The position numbers and the translations under genes were made by a program. The notes under the pieces are model-generated. The model saw nothing but the letters and a program-made list of their open reading frames with translations, was not told the DNA's origin and searched no databases. Source: Candidatus Thermoflexus tengchongensis (GTDB lineage Bacteria; Chloroflexota; Anaerolineae; Thermoflexales; Thermoflexaceae). From it: a DNA stretch of 64,000 bases. Position 1 is the first letter of the stretch, and each line of letters starts with the position of its first letter. Below, piece by piece: positions 32,908 through 41,502 of this stretch. The stretch covers positions 43,380-107,379 of the forward strand of contig JAEVEX010000066.1 of the NCBI GenBank assembly GCA_016842085.1, written 5' to 3'.

Positions 32908-34734
32908 ATGTCCCGCTCGCTTCGAATCGGCGTTCTGCTCCTGGGGATCGCCTGGGCTCTTCGGGTGCCCTTTTTAACGTTCCATAGCATGTGGCTGGAT
33001 GAAGCCGTAGCGGTCTGGGTCGCCCGGCTGCCGCTGCCGACCTTGCTGGAGCGGACGATGGCCTTCAAAGAAGAGGCAAGCCCGCCGCTTTATTTCCTGC
33101 TATTGAAAGGATGGATGGCCCTGGCAGGGGATGGGGAGTTCGCCGTTCGCTTCTTCTCCGCATGGTGGATGCTGTTCGGCATGGCCTGGCTCTGGCATCT
33201 GGGGGCGCTGATCGAACGTCGATCAACCCGAATTCTCATGTTAGCCCTGGCCGCTTCCCAGCCTTATCTGATCTGGTTCGCCCAGGAGGCCAGGGTCTAT
33301 GGGCTTTTGTTCGCCCTCAGCGCGATGAGCACCGCCTGGCTTCTGCAAGCCCTCCGCCAGGATCGTTTCGATCGGTGGATCCTCTACGCGCTCACCCTGA
33401 TCGCCGCATGCTACGTGCATCTGACGGCGATCCTGCTGGTGATGGCCCATCTCGGCCTGGCTCTGGCGACCGGGCGGCCCCTCTGGTCCTCCCGGGGAGG
33501 GCGGGGTGTGATTGGCCTGCTTGTGCTGGCTGGTCTTCCGCTGGCATGGCAGGCCTGGAAGGGGCAACGGGAGGCGATCCTGTGGTGGAACCCGCCTCTT
33601 CCGCCCGCGGAAGCGCTTCGCCAGGCTCTGACCGTGTGGACGGTTTACCAGGCGCCGGACCCGCGCCTTGCGCATCTGGGCAGCTTGTATGGCGGCATCC
33701 TCCTGTTCGCCGGCATGTGGGGCAGGCGCCGGACGCGGCCTGGCCTGATCGGGCTGGCTTTGGGCTTGACCCTCTGGTATCTGGCCAGCCTGCGCTTTCC
33801 CCTGACGTCCCCCCGCTACTGGATGTCCCTGACCCCGCTGGTCCTCACGGGGCTTGCCGCTGGGATGGATGGAGGCCGGGTCTGGCGCGTGGGAGCCCTG
33901 CTCGGGTGGATTGGGCTGGCGGCCGTGGGGTTCCGGGCGCTCTGGAGCCCCCTGAACGCGAAGGAGGACTGGCGGGGTGCCGCAGGCTGGGTGGCTGCCC
34001 ATGCCGGTCCCCACGACTTTGCCCTCTTCTTCGCCGAATACGTTCGATTCCCATTTTTTTATTACTATCGGAACCCCCTGGATCACGGTGCCTTCGCCCA
34101 TCCCATTCCAGACCCGGTTGCGGCGGAGGAGACGTTGAGCCGTTTTCCCCTGGAAGGCCATGACACCCTCTGGTATATCCGGGCTCACGCTGATTGGGCA
34201 GATCCCTTCGATCGAATCGACCAGGTGCTGCGAGTGCGCTACCCGGTGCGCATGGAAGTTTTCCCCGAGAAGATCCGTATCCGTGCCTACGCGTTGCAGT
34301 GGGTGCGGCCGTCGCTCCCCGGGGAGGCTCGCCCCGTGGAGCATCGCTTCGCCTCGGGCTGGGTGCTCGCCGGGTTTCACCATGCAGGGCAGAACGGCCT
34401 TGTCCCCCGGCGATGGGGGGTCTTTCCGCTAACCCGACAGCTTCATCTGACCCTCTACTGGCGCCGCCTCCCGGATGCGAAAGAGGAGGTCCGGTTTCAG
34501 GCAGATCTGGTTCACCCGGATGGAAACCTGCGGTTCCCAGGGGTGCCGCCGCGGAACGGTGTGCTGGAGCGCTACCCACCGCAGGCTTGGCCAGTGGGCC
34601 CGGTGGTGGTGGATGATCGCGATTTCCTCCTGCCCGTGGAGGCTCCTGCGGGCCCGTATCGCCTGATCCTCACCGTAAGCTATCCCGGAGGGCCTGCGGA
34701 ATCCCTGACGCTGGATACCATCGAGGTTCGATGA
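32908..34734 (+). CDS. GT39/ArnT-like membrane glycosyltransferase, array member 1
   Basis: 608-aa integral membrane protein. About ten membrane helices fill residues ~5-360. The first outside loop holds MWLDEA (D31, E32), the acidic pair used by GT-C enzymes that take sugar from a polyprenyl-phosphate donor, followed by EEASPPLYFLLLKGWM, a hallmark of GT39/PMT-like bacterial proteins. The helices are followed by an outside beta-rich domain ending with the APAGPYRLILTVSYPGG pattern shared across the array. Acceptor and donor unknown. It is the first gene of the array; the next start overlaps its stop (ATGA). GGAGG lies 12 nt before the ATG. Confidence 0.85.
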   Translation: MSRSLRIGVLLLGIAWALRVPFLTFHSMWLDEAVAVWVARLPLPTLLERTMAFKEEASPPLYFLLLKGWMALAGDGEFAVRFFSAWWMLFGMAWLWHLGALIERRSTRILMLALAASQPYLIWFAQEARVYGLLFALSAMSTAWLLQALRQDRFDRWILYALTLIAACYVHLTAILLVMAHLGLALATGRPLWSSRGGRGVIGLLVLAGLPLAWQAWKGQREAILWWNPPLPPAEALRQALTVWTVYQAPDPRLAHLGSLYGGILLFAGMWGRRRTRPGLIGLALGLTLWYLASLRFPLTSPRYWMSLTPLVLTGLAAGMDGGRVWRVGALLGWIGLAAVGFRALWSPLNAKEDWRGAAGWVAAHAGPHDFALFFAEYVRFPFFYYYRNPLDHGAFAHPIPDPVAAEETLSRFPLEGHDTLWYIRAHADWADPFDRIDQVLRVRYPVRMEVFPEKIRIRAYALQWVRPSLPGEARPVEHRFASGWVLAGFHHAGQNGLVPRRWGVFPLTRQLHLTLYWRRLPDAKEEVRFQADLVHPDGNLRFPGVPPRNGVLERYPPQAWPVGPVVVDDRDFLLPVEAPAGPYRLILTVSYPGGPAESLTLDTIEVR

Positions 34735-36647
34735 TGCGCGTATCTCCCACATGGGGGCTAAAAAACCGGAGGGCGAAGGTGGCTGGAAGGGAGCTGGGGC
34801 TGGATGCCCACGCCTTTCTCATGGCCACCCTGGCCACGCTGGGCATGGGATTCGCGTTGCGGATGTTCCGGCTCTCCGCGCTCTCGCTGCGCGGAGATGA
34901 GGCTTTCTCCTGGATGATCGCCCGCCAGGACCCGGCCGCCATCTTCCGCTTTATCTGGGAGGCTCGGGAGCCTCATTCCCCCTTGCATTTCCTGTGGATG
35001 AAGGCCTGGATGGCGCTGGCCGGGGATTCCGAATTCGTGTTGAGATTCCACGCTCTGTTCCTGACTTTTTTGATCGCGCCGCTGATCGGGCGGTGGCTTC
35101 AGGCCATGGGCCAGCCCCGGCAGACGGCGTGGCTGGGGATGGCGCTGGCCAGCCTGCATCCTTACCTCATCTGGCAGAGCCAGGACGCGCGCCAGTATGG
35201 AACGCTCGCCTTCTTCGGGATCGCGGAGCCGCTGGCGCTGTGGCACGCCTTGCGCACAGGTCGAAAGAGGGATTGGGTCCTCTTCGTCCTGATCGGGGCG
35301 CTGGGGGCATATTACCACTACAACCTGGCGATCCTGTTCGCCCTCCAGGCCCTTCTGGTGGGTGCCTTCTGGCGCCATCGCCTGCGATCCTGGGGGCTTG
35401 CCCAGGGGAGCATCCTCCTCCTGGACATCCCGGGCCTTATCCTGGCCGTTCACGCGCTGGCCCCTTATACCGGGACCGTCCAGCGCGCGCCTGGGCTTCT
35501 CGAGGGCCTGGGCCAGGTGGCGCGAACCTTCACGGTGGGGACTACGGGGGATGGATGGCCGGCGACGACCGCCACCCTTCTCGGGGCGCTGGTCGTGGGG
35601 ATCGGCGGAGCAGCGCGGTTTCGATCCTCGCAGGCCGAGGGCCTCTGGATGATCGGTCATCTCGGGGCACCTGTCCTGGTTACCTTCCTCGCCGCCCGGA
35701 GTCGTGCCGTCTTCGCGCCTCACTATATGATCACGGCCCTGCCCTTCTGGATCCTGCTGGCCTCTATCGGCGTGGGGCAGCTTGCGGCAGGGGGATGGCG
35801 ACAGCGTGCGCTTCTGGCTGTCAGCATCCTGGGGATCGGGATCGGGATCGGGCAGAGCCTGGGGCATTACTATCTGGATCCTCGATATGCCAAGAGTCCC
35901 CCGATCCGAGAGCTGGTGCACACGCTGGATCAGGAGGCGAAACCCGGGGATTACGCACTGATCACCTTCCCTGATCCCACTTTTCCATATTATCATCGGG
36001 ATGGGATCCCCTGGGGGATGCTTCCAGCCGATCAGCCGTTCCGACGTGAAGAGACCCTCGCCGATCTGGAACGCCTCGTCTCTCAATATGATCGGATCTG
36101 GCTGATCCCGGTCCATCTGCCGATGTGGCCGGGCTCGGAGGAGGTGGAGCGCTGGCTGATCCTCCACGCCGAGCTCCTGGAGGAACGCGCTTTCGGACCA
36201 TTGCGCCTGCAGGCCTTCCGGTCTCCTGATCGGGCGCTGGCGCGCATGCGCCGGATGGAGGCGCGCTGGGCCGATGGGGTGGAGCTGTTCGCCTTCCGAA
36301 TCGAGCCGGACGGAACGGTTTCCCCTGGAGCGACGATGCGGATCTCGACAGCGTGGCGGCGGTGGAAGAAAGTCCTGGAGGAACACAGTGTGTTCGTCCA
36401 CCTTCTGGATGGAGAGGATCGGCTGGTGGCTCAGGACGATCACCCGGTGGGCCGCGGGCTTTACCCTTCGATAGCCTGGTCCGATGGGGAGCTCATCTTC
36501 GAACGCTTTGAGATCCGGCTGCCCCAGGAGATCCCGCCGGGGCATTATCGGCTGGTCATGGGCCGGTATAATTGGGAAACACTGGTTCGCGTCCCGATTG
36601 ACTCCTCCGATCATCTGGAGCTCGGAGCGATTGAGGTGCATCCATGA
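34731..36647 (+). CDS. GT39-like membrane glycosyltransferase, array member 2
   Basis: 638 aa. The N-terminal ~25 residues are basic, then helix 1. The outside loop has LRGDEAFSW (D56, E57) and then REPHSPLHFLWMKAWMAL, close in pattern to member 1. LASLHPYLIWQSQDARQYG is the second conserved GT-C segment (compare LAASQPYLIWFAQEARVYG in member 1). After ~ten helices an outside region follows, with the array's beta-sandwich: SVFVHLLDGEDRLVAQDDHP, then EIPPGHYRLVMGRYNW. The ATG overlaps the previous TGA and its own TGA overlaps the next ATG, so three genes are translationally coupled. Confidence 0.85.
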   Translation: MMRVSPTWGLKNRRAKVAGRELGLDAHAFLMATLATLGMGFALRMFRLSALSLRGDEAFSWMIARQDPAAIFRFIWEAREPHSPLHFLWMKAWMALAGDSEFVLRFHALFLTFLIAPLIGRWLQAMGQPRQTAWLGMALASLHPYLIWQSQDARQYGTLAFFGIAEPLALWHALRTGRKRDWVLFVLIGALGAYYHYNLAILFALQALLVGAFWRHRLRSWGLAQGSILLLDIPGLILAVHALAPYTGTVQRAPGLLEGLGQVARTFTVGTTGDGWPATTATLLGALVVGIGGAARFRSSQAEGLWMIGHLGAPVLVTFLAARSRAVFAPHYMITALPFWILLASIGVGQLAAGGWRQRALLAVSILGIGIGIGQSLGHYYLDPRYAKSPPIRELVHTLDQEAKPGDYALITFPDPTFPYYHRDGIPWGMLPADQPFRREETLADLERLVSQYDRIWLIPVHLPMWPGSEEVERWLILHAELLEERAFGPLRLQAFRSPDRALARMRRMEARWADGVELFAFRIEPDGTVSPGATMRISTAWRRWKKVLEEHSVFVHLLDGEDRLVAQDDHPVGRGLYPSIAWSDGELIFERFEIRLPQEIPPGHYRLVMGRYNWETLVRVPIDSSDHLELGAIEVHP

Positions 36648-38989
36648 TCACGCGGCGGGATCTGGGGTGGGCGATCCATCTGGGGGCGCTCGCCTTCTCG
36701 GTTTACTTCCTGACCTACGCAGGCTATCCGATCAGCGACGATGAGCGGGCGATGTTCGCCTCCGCCTCGAGCTTTCAGAAGATCAGGCGTTTCACCATCC
36801 ATCCCCTTTACCACCTGGATGTCCGGCCCGGGAGCGCCAACGTGGGCATGTATACCGTGTCCGGGGAGATGGTCCCCAACTACGAGCCTGCTCAGATCAT
36901 GGCCATGGTCCCCCTGCTCGAGCTGAGCGATCTGCTGGGAACCGGGCGTTTCCAGACGGCCATGCTGCTGGGCCCGATCGTCGCTGCGGCCACGGTCGGC
37001 GTGCTCTATCTGATCGTGAGGGGCCTGCGCTTTCCGGTTTCCGTGGCCACGGCCACCGCGCTGCTGTTCGCCTTCGGGACGATGATCTGGCCCTACAGCC
37101 AGCGGCTGTTTCGGGAGCCTCTGGCCGGGTTCTGGCTGTTGCTGGCCTTTGGGGCGCCGTTCCTGATCCCCGGGCGGCCTGAGGCCCTCTTCTTCCTGGC
37201 CGGGCTCGCTTTCGGGGGAGCGGTGGCAACCAAGCAATCCACCCTGATCGCCCTCCCGGGCCTTCTCCTTGCCCTCTGGCCGTCCATACGCGCTCTCTCC
37301 CGACGGACGGCGCTTCAGGCGGGGGCGGCCGCGCTGGCGGGCTTTATGGCCGTGATGATCCCCGCTCACCTGTATTACCGGACCACCCTAACGGGCATCC
37401 CGGCGTTCGCCCGCAATGTGGTGGAATACTCCCGCGCGCCCGAGCTGGCGCTCTCCGAGCCGGAGCAGATGATCCGGCGCGCCCTGGCCATGACGGTCAG
37501 CCCCGGCAAGGGCGTGCTCATCTATTCGCCGACCCTGTTGCTGGCCCTGGCAGGGCTCGGCCGGTTGTTCCGCACGTATCCCTGGCTCGCCGGGGGCCTG
37601 ACCACGTTCGCGATGCTTCATGTGATCGGCTACAGTCGTCAGATCATCTGGTGGGGAGGCCTGAACTGGGGGCCACGATACATGCTCCCGATGGTCCCGG
37701 TGGCGATGGTCGCCGCCGCGCCGGCCGTGGATTCCCTCCTCCGGCAGCCCCGTCGCTGGGGCCTCTCCGTGCTGGCTGGCCTCGCGCTGCTGGCTCTTCT
37801 TCCCCAGCTGGCCGGCGTCCTGGTGGATCCCCGCGTTTTTGAAGGGGAGCTGGATCGCTCCCTGTATCAGGCGCTGGGAGATTATCCCCGGGCGATGGAG
37901 CGCGTGGCCTGGGATCCCGCTTACAATCCGATCCTGGGCCACTGGCGGATGCTGACCACTGCCGATCCGGCGCCCGCGTGGATCCGTGGAGGATCCGGGT
38001 TTCAGATCCTCTGGCTTCCGCTGGTCATCGGTCTCGGGATCAGCTTATGCGCCCTGGGGATTTTGCAGTGGCTCCAGCGGGCTCCCGAGGCGCTGTCCAG
38101 ACGAAGTCTTCTCCTGATCGGAGGTGCGAGCGCGGGGATGTTCCTGGCGGCGGCGGGATCCCTCCACGCCGTTGCCGATGATCCGCGCTACGATTTCCAT
38201 GAGAACGCCCGCTTCCTCCGGCCGATGATTGAAGATCTCAACCGGGAGGCGCAGGCAGGGGATGCGTTGCTGATGACCTATCCCTATTTTGGCGATTATT
38301 TTTTGAACTGGCTTCGGGCACCGGTGGACTGGTATGGGATCTTCTCCACCACCTTTCCTCCCCCGGAGCCCCAACGGGCGCTGCTGGATCGTGTCCTTGC
38401 CCGGCATCCTCGCGTCTGGCTGATGCGACCCTGGAACCGCTGGCACGAACAGGAGCCGGGGATCGAGCGCTATCTGCTGGAGTATGCCTACAAGGTTCAT
38501 GAACGGGATTACGAGGATTGGATGCGATTGATCCTCTACCTGAGCCCCCGGGGCGGGTGGCACAGTGTAGGGGAAGGTATCCGCTGGGCGAATGGAATGG
38601 AGCTGGTCCAGGCGGCGGTTCAGGGAGAAACGGCACCGATCCAGGGAACGGACAGGCCCTTCCTGAGCCTGCGGCGTGGGGCGCCTTTGCGCCTGACCCT
38701 GATCTGGCAATCGACACGCCCTTTTTCTGCCTCCCGCAAAGTGTTTGTGCACATCGGTCGCCCGGATCACCCCCCCCTGTTGCAGCAGGATCGCCTGCCT
38801 CAGGACGGCTGGGAGCCGGTGGAGGAATGGATCCCGGGCCGGCCCGTTCTGGACCGCTATGGGTTTTTACTGGATTTACCGCCCGGCCGTTACATCCTGC
38901 GCATCGGACTCTATGATGAAGGAACCGGCAGGCGAGAGACCTCCGATCATGGCGAAGTGGTGGATTTGCTGGACCTCGAGATTCGCTGA
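36644..38989 (+). CDS. GT-C-type membrane glycosyltransferase, array member 3
   Basis: 781 aa. Outside loop 1 has YPISDDERAMFA (D32, D33, E34), and later TMIWPYSQRLFREPLAG, a GT39-like second loop. Helices fill ~10-340, then a second helix pair (~445-515) before the soluble end. The soluble part has the beta-sandwich ASRKVFVHIGRPDHPPLLQQ and DLPPGRYILRIGLYDEGTG. A VSPGKGVLIYSPTLLLAL segment recurs almost verbatim in member 10, so these two form a subgroup. Acceptor unknown. Coupled to member 2 by an ATGA overlap. Confidence 0.82.
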   Translation: MITRRDLGWAIHLGALAFSVYFLTYAGYPISDDERAMFASASSFQKIRRFTIHPLYHLDVRPGSANVGMYTVSGEMVPNYEPAQIMAMVPLLELSDLLGTGRFQTAMLLGPIVAAATVGVLYLIVRGLRFPVSVATATALLFAFGTMIWPYSQRLFREPLAGFWLLLAFGAPFLIPGRPEALFFLAGLAFGGAVATKQSTLIALPGLLLALWPSIRALSRRTALQAGAAALAGFMAVMIPAHLYYRTTLTGIPAFARNVVEYSRAPELALSEPEQMIRRALAMTVSPGKGVLIYSPTLLLALAGLGRLFRTYPWLAGGLTTFAMLHVIGYSRQIIWWGGLNWGPRYMLPMVPVAMVAAAPAVDSLLRQPRRWGLSVLAGLALLALLPQLAGVLVDPRVFEGELDRSLYQALGDYPRAMERVAWDPAYNPILGHWRMLTTADPAPAWIRGGSGFQILWLPLVIGLGISLCALGILQWLQRAPEALSRRSLLLIGGASAGMFLAAAGSLHAVADDPRYDFHENARFLRPMIEDLNREAQAGDALLMTYPYFGDYFLNWLRAPVDWYGIFSTTFPPPEPQRALLDRVLARHPRVWLMRPWNRWHEQEPGIERYLLEYAYKVHERDYEDWMRLILYLSPRGGWHSVGEGIRWANGMELVQAAVQGETAPIQGTDRPFLSLRRGAPLRLTLIWQSTRPFSASRKVFVHIGRPDHPPLLQQDRLPQDGWEPVEEWIPGRPVLDRYGFLLDLPPGRYILRIGLYDEGTGRRETSDHGEVVDLLDLEIR

Positions 38990-38993
38990 CGCC

Positions 38994-41501
38994 GTGCAGC
39001 GCCACGGGCTGCCGATCCTCCTGTTCGCCGTGTTATCCATTGCGCTGACCTGGCCGGTGGCGCTCACAGCGACCTCCTATCTGGAGAACGATGGGGATGC
39101 GGTGTTGAACGCGTGGACGCTGGGATGGGTGGCGACGCACCTGCTTCATCCCGCCCAGCTGCCCCATGCGCCCAATTTTTATCCTTATCCTTACACCCTC
39201 TATTTCTCCGAACACCTCATTGGGGCGGCGTTGCTCATCGCGCCGGTGGTTGGGCTCACCGGCAACCCGGTGCTGGCCTACAATGGGCTGTTTCTCTCCG
39301 CTTTCGCCCTCTCCGCCCTCTCCATGTATGCCCTGGTCCTGTGGATAACGGGGGATCGATCCGCGGCGACGCTGAGCGGGCTGCTGTTCGCCTCCATGAC
39401 CCTTCGGTTCGGCCCCTCGCCCCAGCTCCAGGTTCTGCTGAATTTCGGGATCCCGCTGGCTCTTCTTTTCTTTCTCCGGGTGCTGCGGACAGGCCGATCC
39501 CGGGACGCCATGGGGCTGGCCCTGGCTTTCGGGCTTCAGTTCCTGATCTCGCTCTATCACGGCCTGTTCATGGCGCTGGGCTTGATTGGGGTCGGGATCG
39601 AACAGCTCGCCCGCAACCCCCAGGTCCGCCGGGCCGCCCTCTGGGGGAAGGTTGCCCTCTCCCTGGGTATCGCGGCCGGGCTTCTGCTTCCGGCCACCTG
39701 GCCTTACCTCGAGGCCCGCCGCTGGGTGGGGGCACGGGGGCTGGACCAGCAGGCGCTCTTTGGCGTGCTCAGCTACCTGCTGGTTCCTCACGGGCACCTC
39801 TACGCTGCGCTGCCGCCGTTCCGCGAGGTCCACCGCTATACTCATATCGAGACGCTTTTCCCGGGGGTGGTGCCATTGGCGCTGGCCGCCTATGGCCTCT
39901 GGCGGAGTCGATCCCCCTGGCGCCGTCCCTTCGCCCTTTTGCTGGCGCTGGGATGGATTTTCTCCCTCGGCCCGGCGTTGCGGTTGCGGCTGGAGGACCC
40001 GCCGCTTCTCCCGGCGATGCCTTATATGCTCCTCTGGCGTTTCTTCCCGGGCTTCCAGGCGATCCGCGTCCCCGCCCGGATGTTTGTGCTGGCCCAGCTG
40101 GGCCTGGCGGCGCTGGCCGGCCTCGGCTGGCATGCGTGGCGCCCCCGTCGGATCCCCCGATCCTGGGGGTTCCTCGCCGTGCTGGCCCTGGCGATCCTGG
40201 AAGCCTATCGAGGTCCCTTTCCTCGCCATCCGGCGCCCCGGCCGCTGCCCGATCTGGACCAGCGCCTCGCGGCCCTGGGCCGGACGAGCCCCTTCATCGA
40301 GCTCCCGACCCTCCGAACCCTGGATGTGCTGTCAGACGCCGAGACCATGCACCGGTTGACCCATGCCCAGTTCGCCACCCTGTATCGAGATCAGCCGACA
40401 CCCATCGGCTACAGTGGATTCTTCCCCCCATTGTTCTGGGAGATGGCCGATCGCCTCCTGATCTTCCCATCCCGGGAGAGCCTGGCCTTCTTTGAGGACC
40501 TGGGCGTGCGGGCCGTCCTGGTTCGAACCGATGGCTGGGCTCCAGGGGAACGGGAGGCCCTGGAGGCCCGCTGGGCGCTGTTCCGGGATCGCTTCGAGAA
40601 GGTGGCGGAAACTCCCGCTGGCGTGCTTTACTGGATCCGTGAGCGTCCGCGGCCCACAGGAGGTGAAATCGATGTGGAAGGCGTGCCCGTGGGGGACCGG
40701 ATCTGGATCTTCCTCAACCTCCCGCGTGGCGCGTGGCCCTGGCGGGTCTCCATCACGCCAGGGCGCTATCGGCTGGAGATCACCCCCGTGAAGGATGAGG
40801 GTATGCTTCCTCCTCAGGTCCTCGAAGGGACCCTCCCCCGGGTTCTCCCTTTTTATATGGAGAAGCTGCCTGCCGGTGTTCTCGCTATGCCCGCGGACAT
40901 CCGCGCGCTGAAGGTGGAGGGCTGGCTGGAGGGTGGGGAGAGCGGGCGGCTGGAGCTTCCCCCCGCCCGGCCCATCCGGCTGCGCAGAACGGTCTTCCTG
41001 AGGGAACCCTCGTCGACCCTTCCCGATTCCTATCGAATGCCTCTGATCGAGTTCCAGAACGGCGTTATCCTGGGGGCGATCGCCCTGAGCGGGGGAGCCT
41101 TCTGCCCGGGCGAAGCCCTCGAGTTCACCCTGTTCTGGAACGTAGGGAACGCACAGGCCTTCCGGGCTCAGGAGCGCGTGCCCGTGGTGTTTCTCCATCT
41201 TCACGATCGAGAGGGCCGGATGGTGGGAGGCCGGGATCTGCCCCTGGATTTCGGAACCAGGTCCTTCCGCGAATGGGAGCCGGGGGAGGTGATGGCTCAG
41301 GGGTATCGGATGGCCCTCCCGTCCGACCTTCCGCCCGGCCCGGCCTTCATGGTGATCGGGCTCTACCCCCTGGGCCGGCCGGAGCCGGAGAGCCGCTGGC
41401 CGATCCGATCGGCCCGCGCGCCGCTCTGGGAGCATGCGGCGGCCATAGGGGCAACCATCGAGATCCTTCCGAAGCCGTGTCGGGTTCCGCAGGGGCGATG
41501 A
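38994..41501 (+). CDS. Polytopic membrane protein, GT-C-like, array member 4
   Basis: 835 aa, GTG start 5 nt after the previous stop; no strong ribosome site, so coupling is likely. About ten helices with the pattern YLENDGDAVLNAWTLGWV in loop 1 and NFYPYPYTLYFSEHLIG after it, plus IRVPARMFVLAQLGLAALAG at the last helices. These features recur in member 7 (GDPLLNTWILTW, IFYPHRGTLAYSEPLLG), defining a second GT-C-like subgroup lacking the D-E pair. An outside alpha/beta part and a beta-sandwich with VVFLHLHDREGRMVGGRDLP close it. Enzymatic activity is inferred from the fold only. Confidence 0.75.
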   Translation: MQRHGLPILLFAVLSIALTWPVALTATSYLENDGDAVLNAWTLGWVATHLLHPAQLPHAPNFYPYPYTLYFSEHLIGAALLIAPVVGLTGNPVLAYNGLFLSAFALSALSMYALVLWITGDRSAATLSGLLFASMTLRFGPSPQLQVLLNFGIPLALLFFLRVLRTGRSRDAMGLALAFGLQFLISLYHGLFMALGLIGVGIEQLARNPQVRRAALWGKVALSLGIAAGLLLPATWPYLEARRWVGARGLDQQALFGVLSYLLVPHGHLYAALPPFREVHRYTHIETLFPGVVPLALAAYGLWRSRSPWRRPFALLLALGWIFSLGPALRLRLEDPPLLPAMPYMLLWRFFPGFQAIRVPARMFVLAQLGLAALAGLGWHAWRPRRIPRSWGFLAVLALAILEAYRGPFPRHPAPRPLPDLDQRLAALGRTSPFIELPTLRTLDVLSDAETMHRLTHAQFATLYRDQPTPIGYSGFFPPLFWEMADRLLIFPSRESLAFFEDLGVRAVLVRTDGWAPGEREALEARWALFRDRFEKVAETPAGVLYWIRERPRPTGGEIDVEGVPVGDRIWIFLNLPRGAWPWRVSITPGRYRLEITPVKDEGMLPPQVLEGTLPRVLPFYMEKLPAGVLAMPADIRALKVEGWLEGGESGRLELPPARPIRLRRTVFLREPSSTLPDSYRMPLIEFQNGVILGAIALSGGAFCPGEALEFTLFWNVGNAQAFRAQERVPVVFLHLHDREGRMVGGRDLPLDFGTRSFREWEPGEVMAQGYRMALPSDLPPGPAFMVIGLYPLGRPEPESRWPIRSARAPLWEHAAAIGATIEILPKPCRVPQGR

Positions 41502-41502
41502 G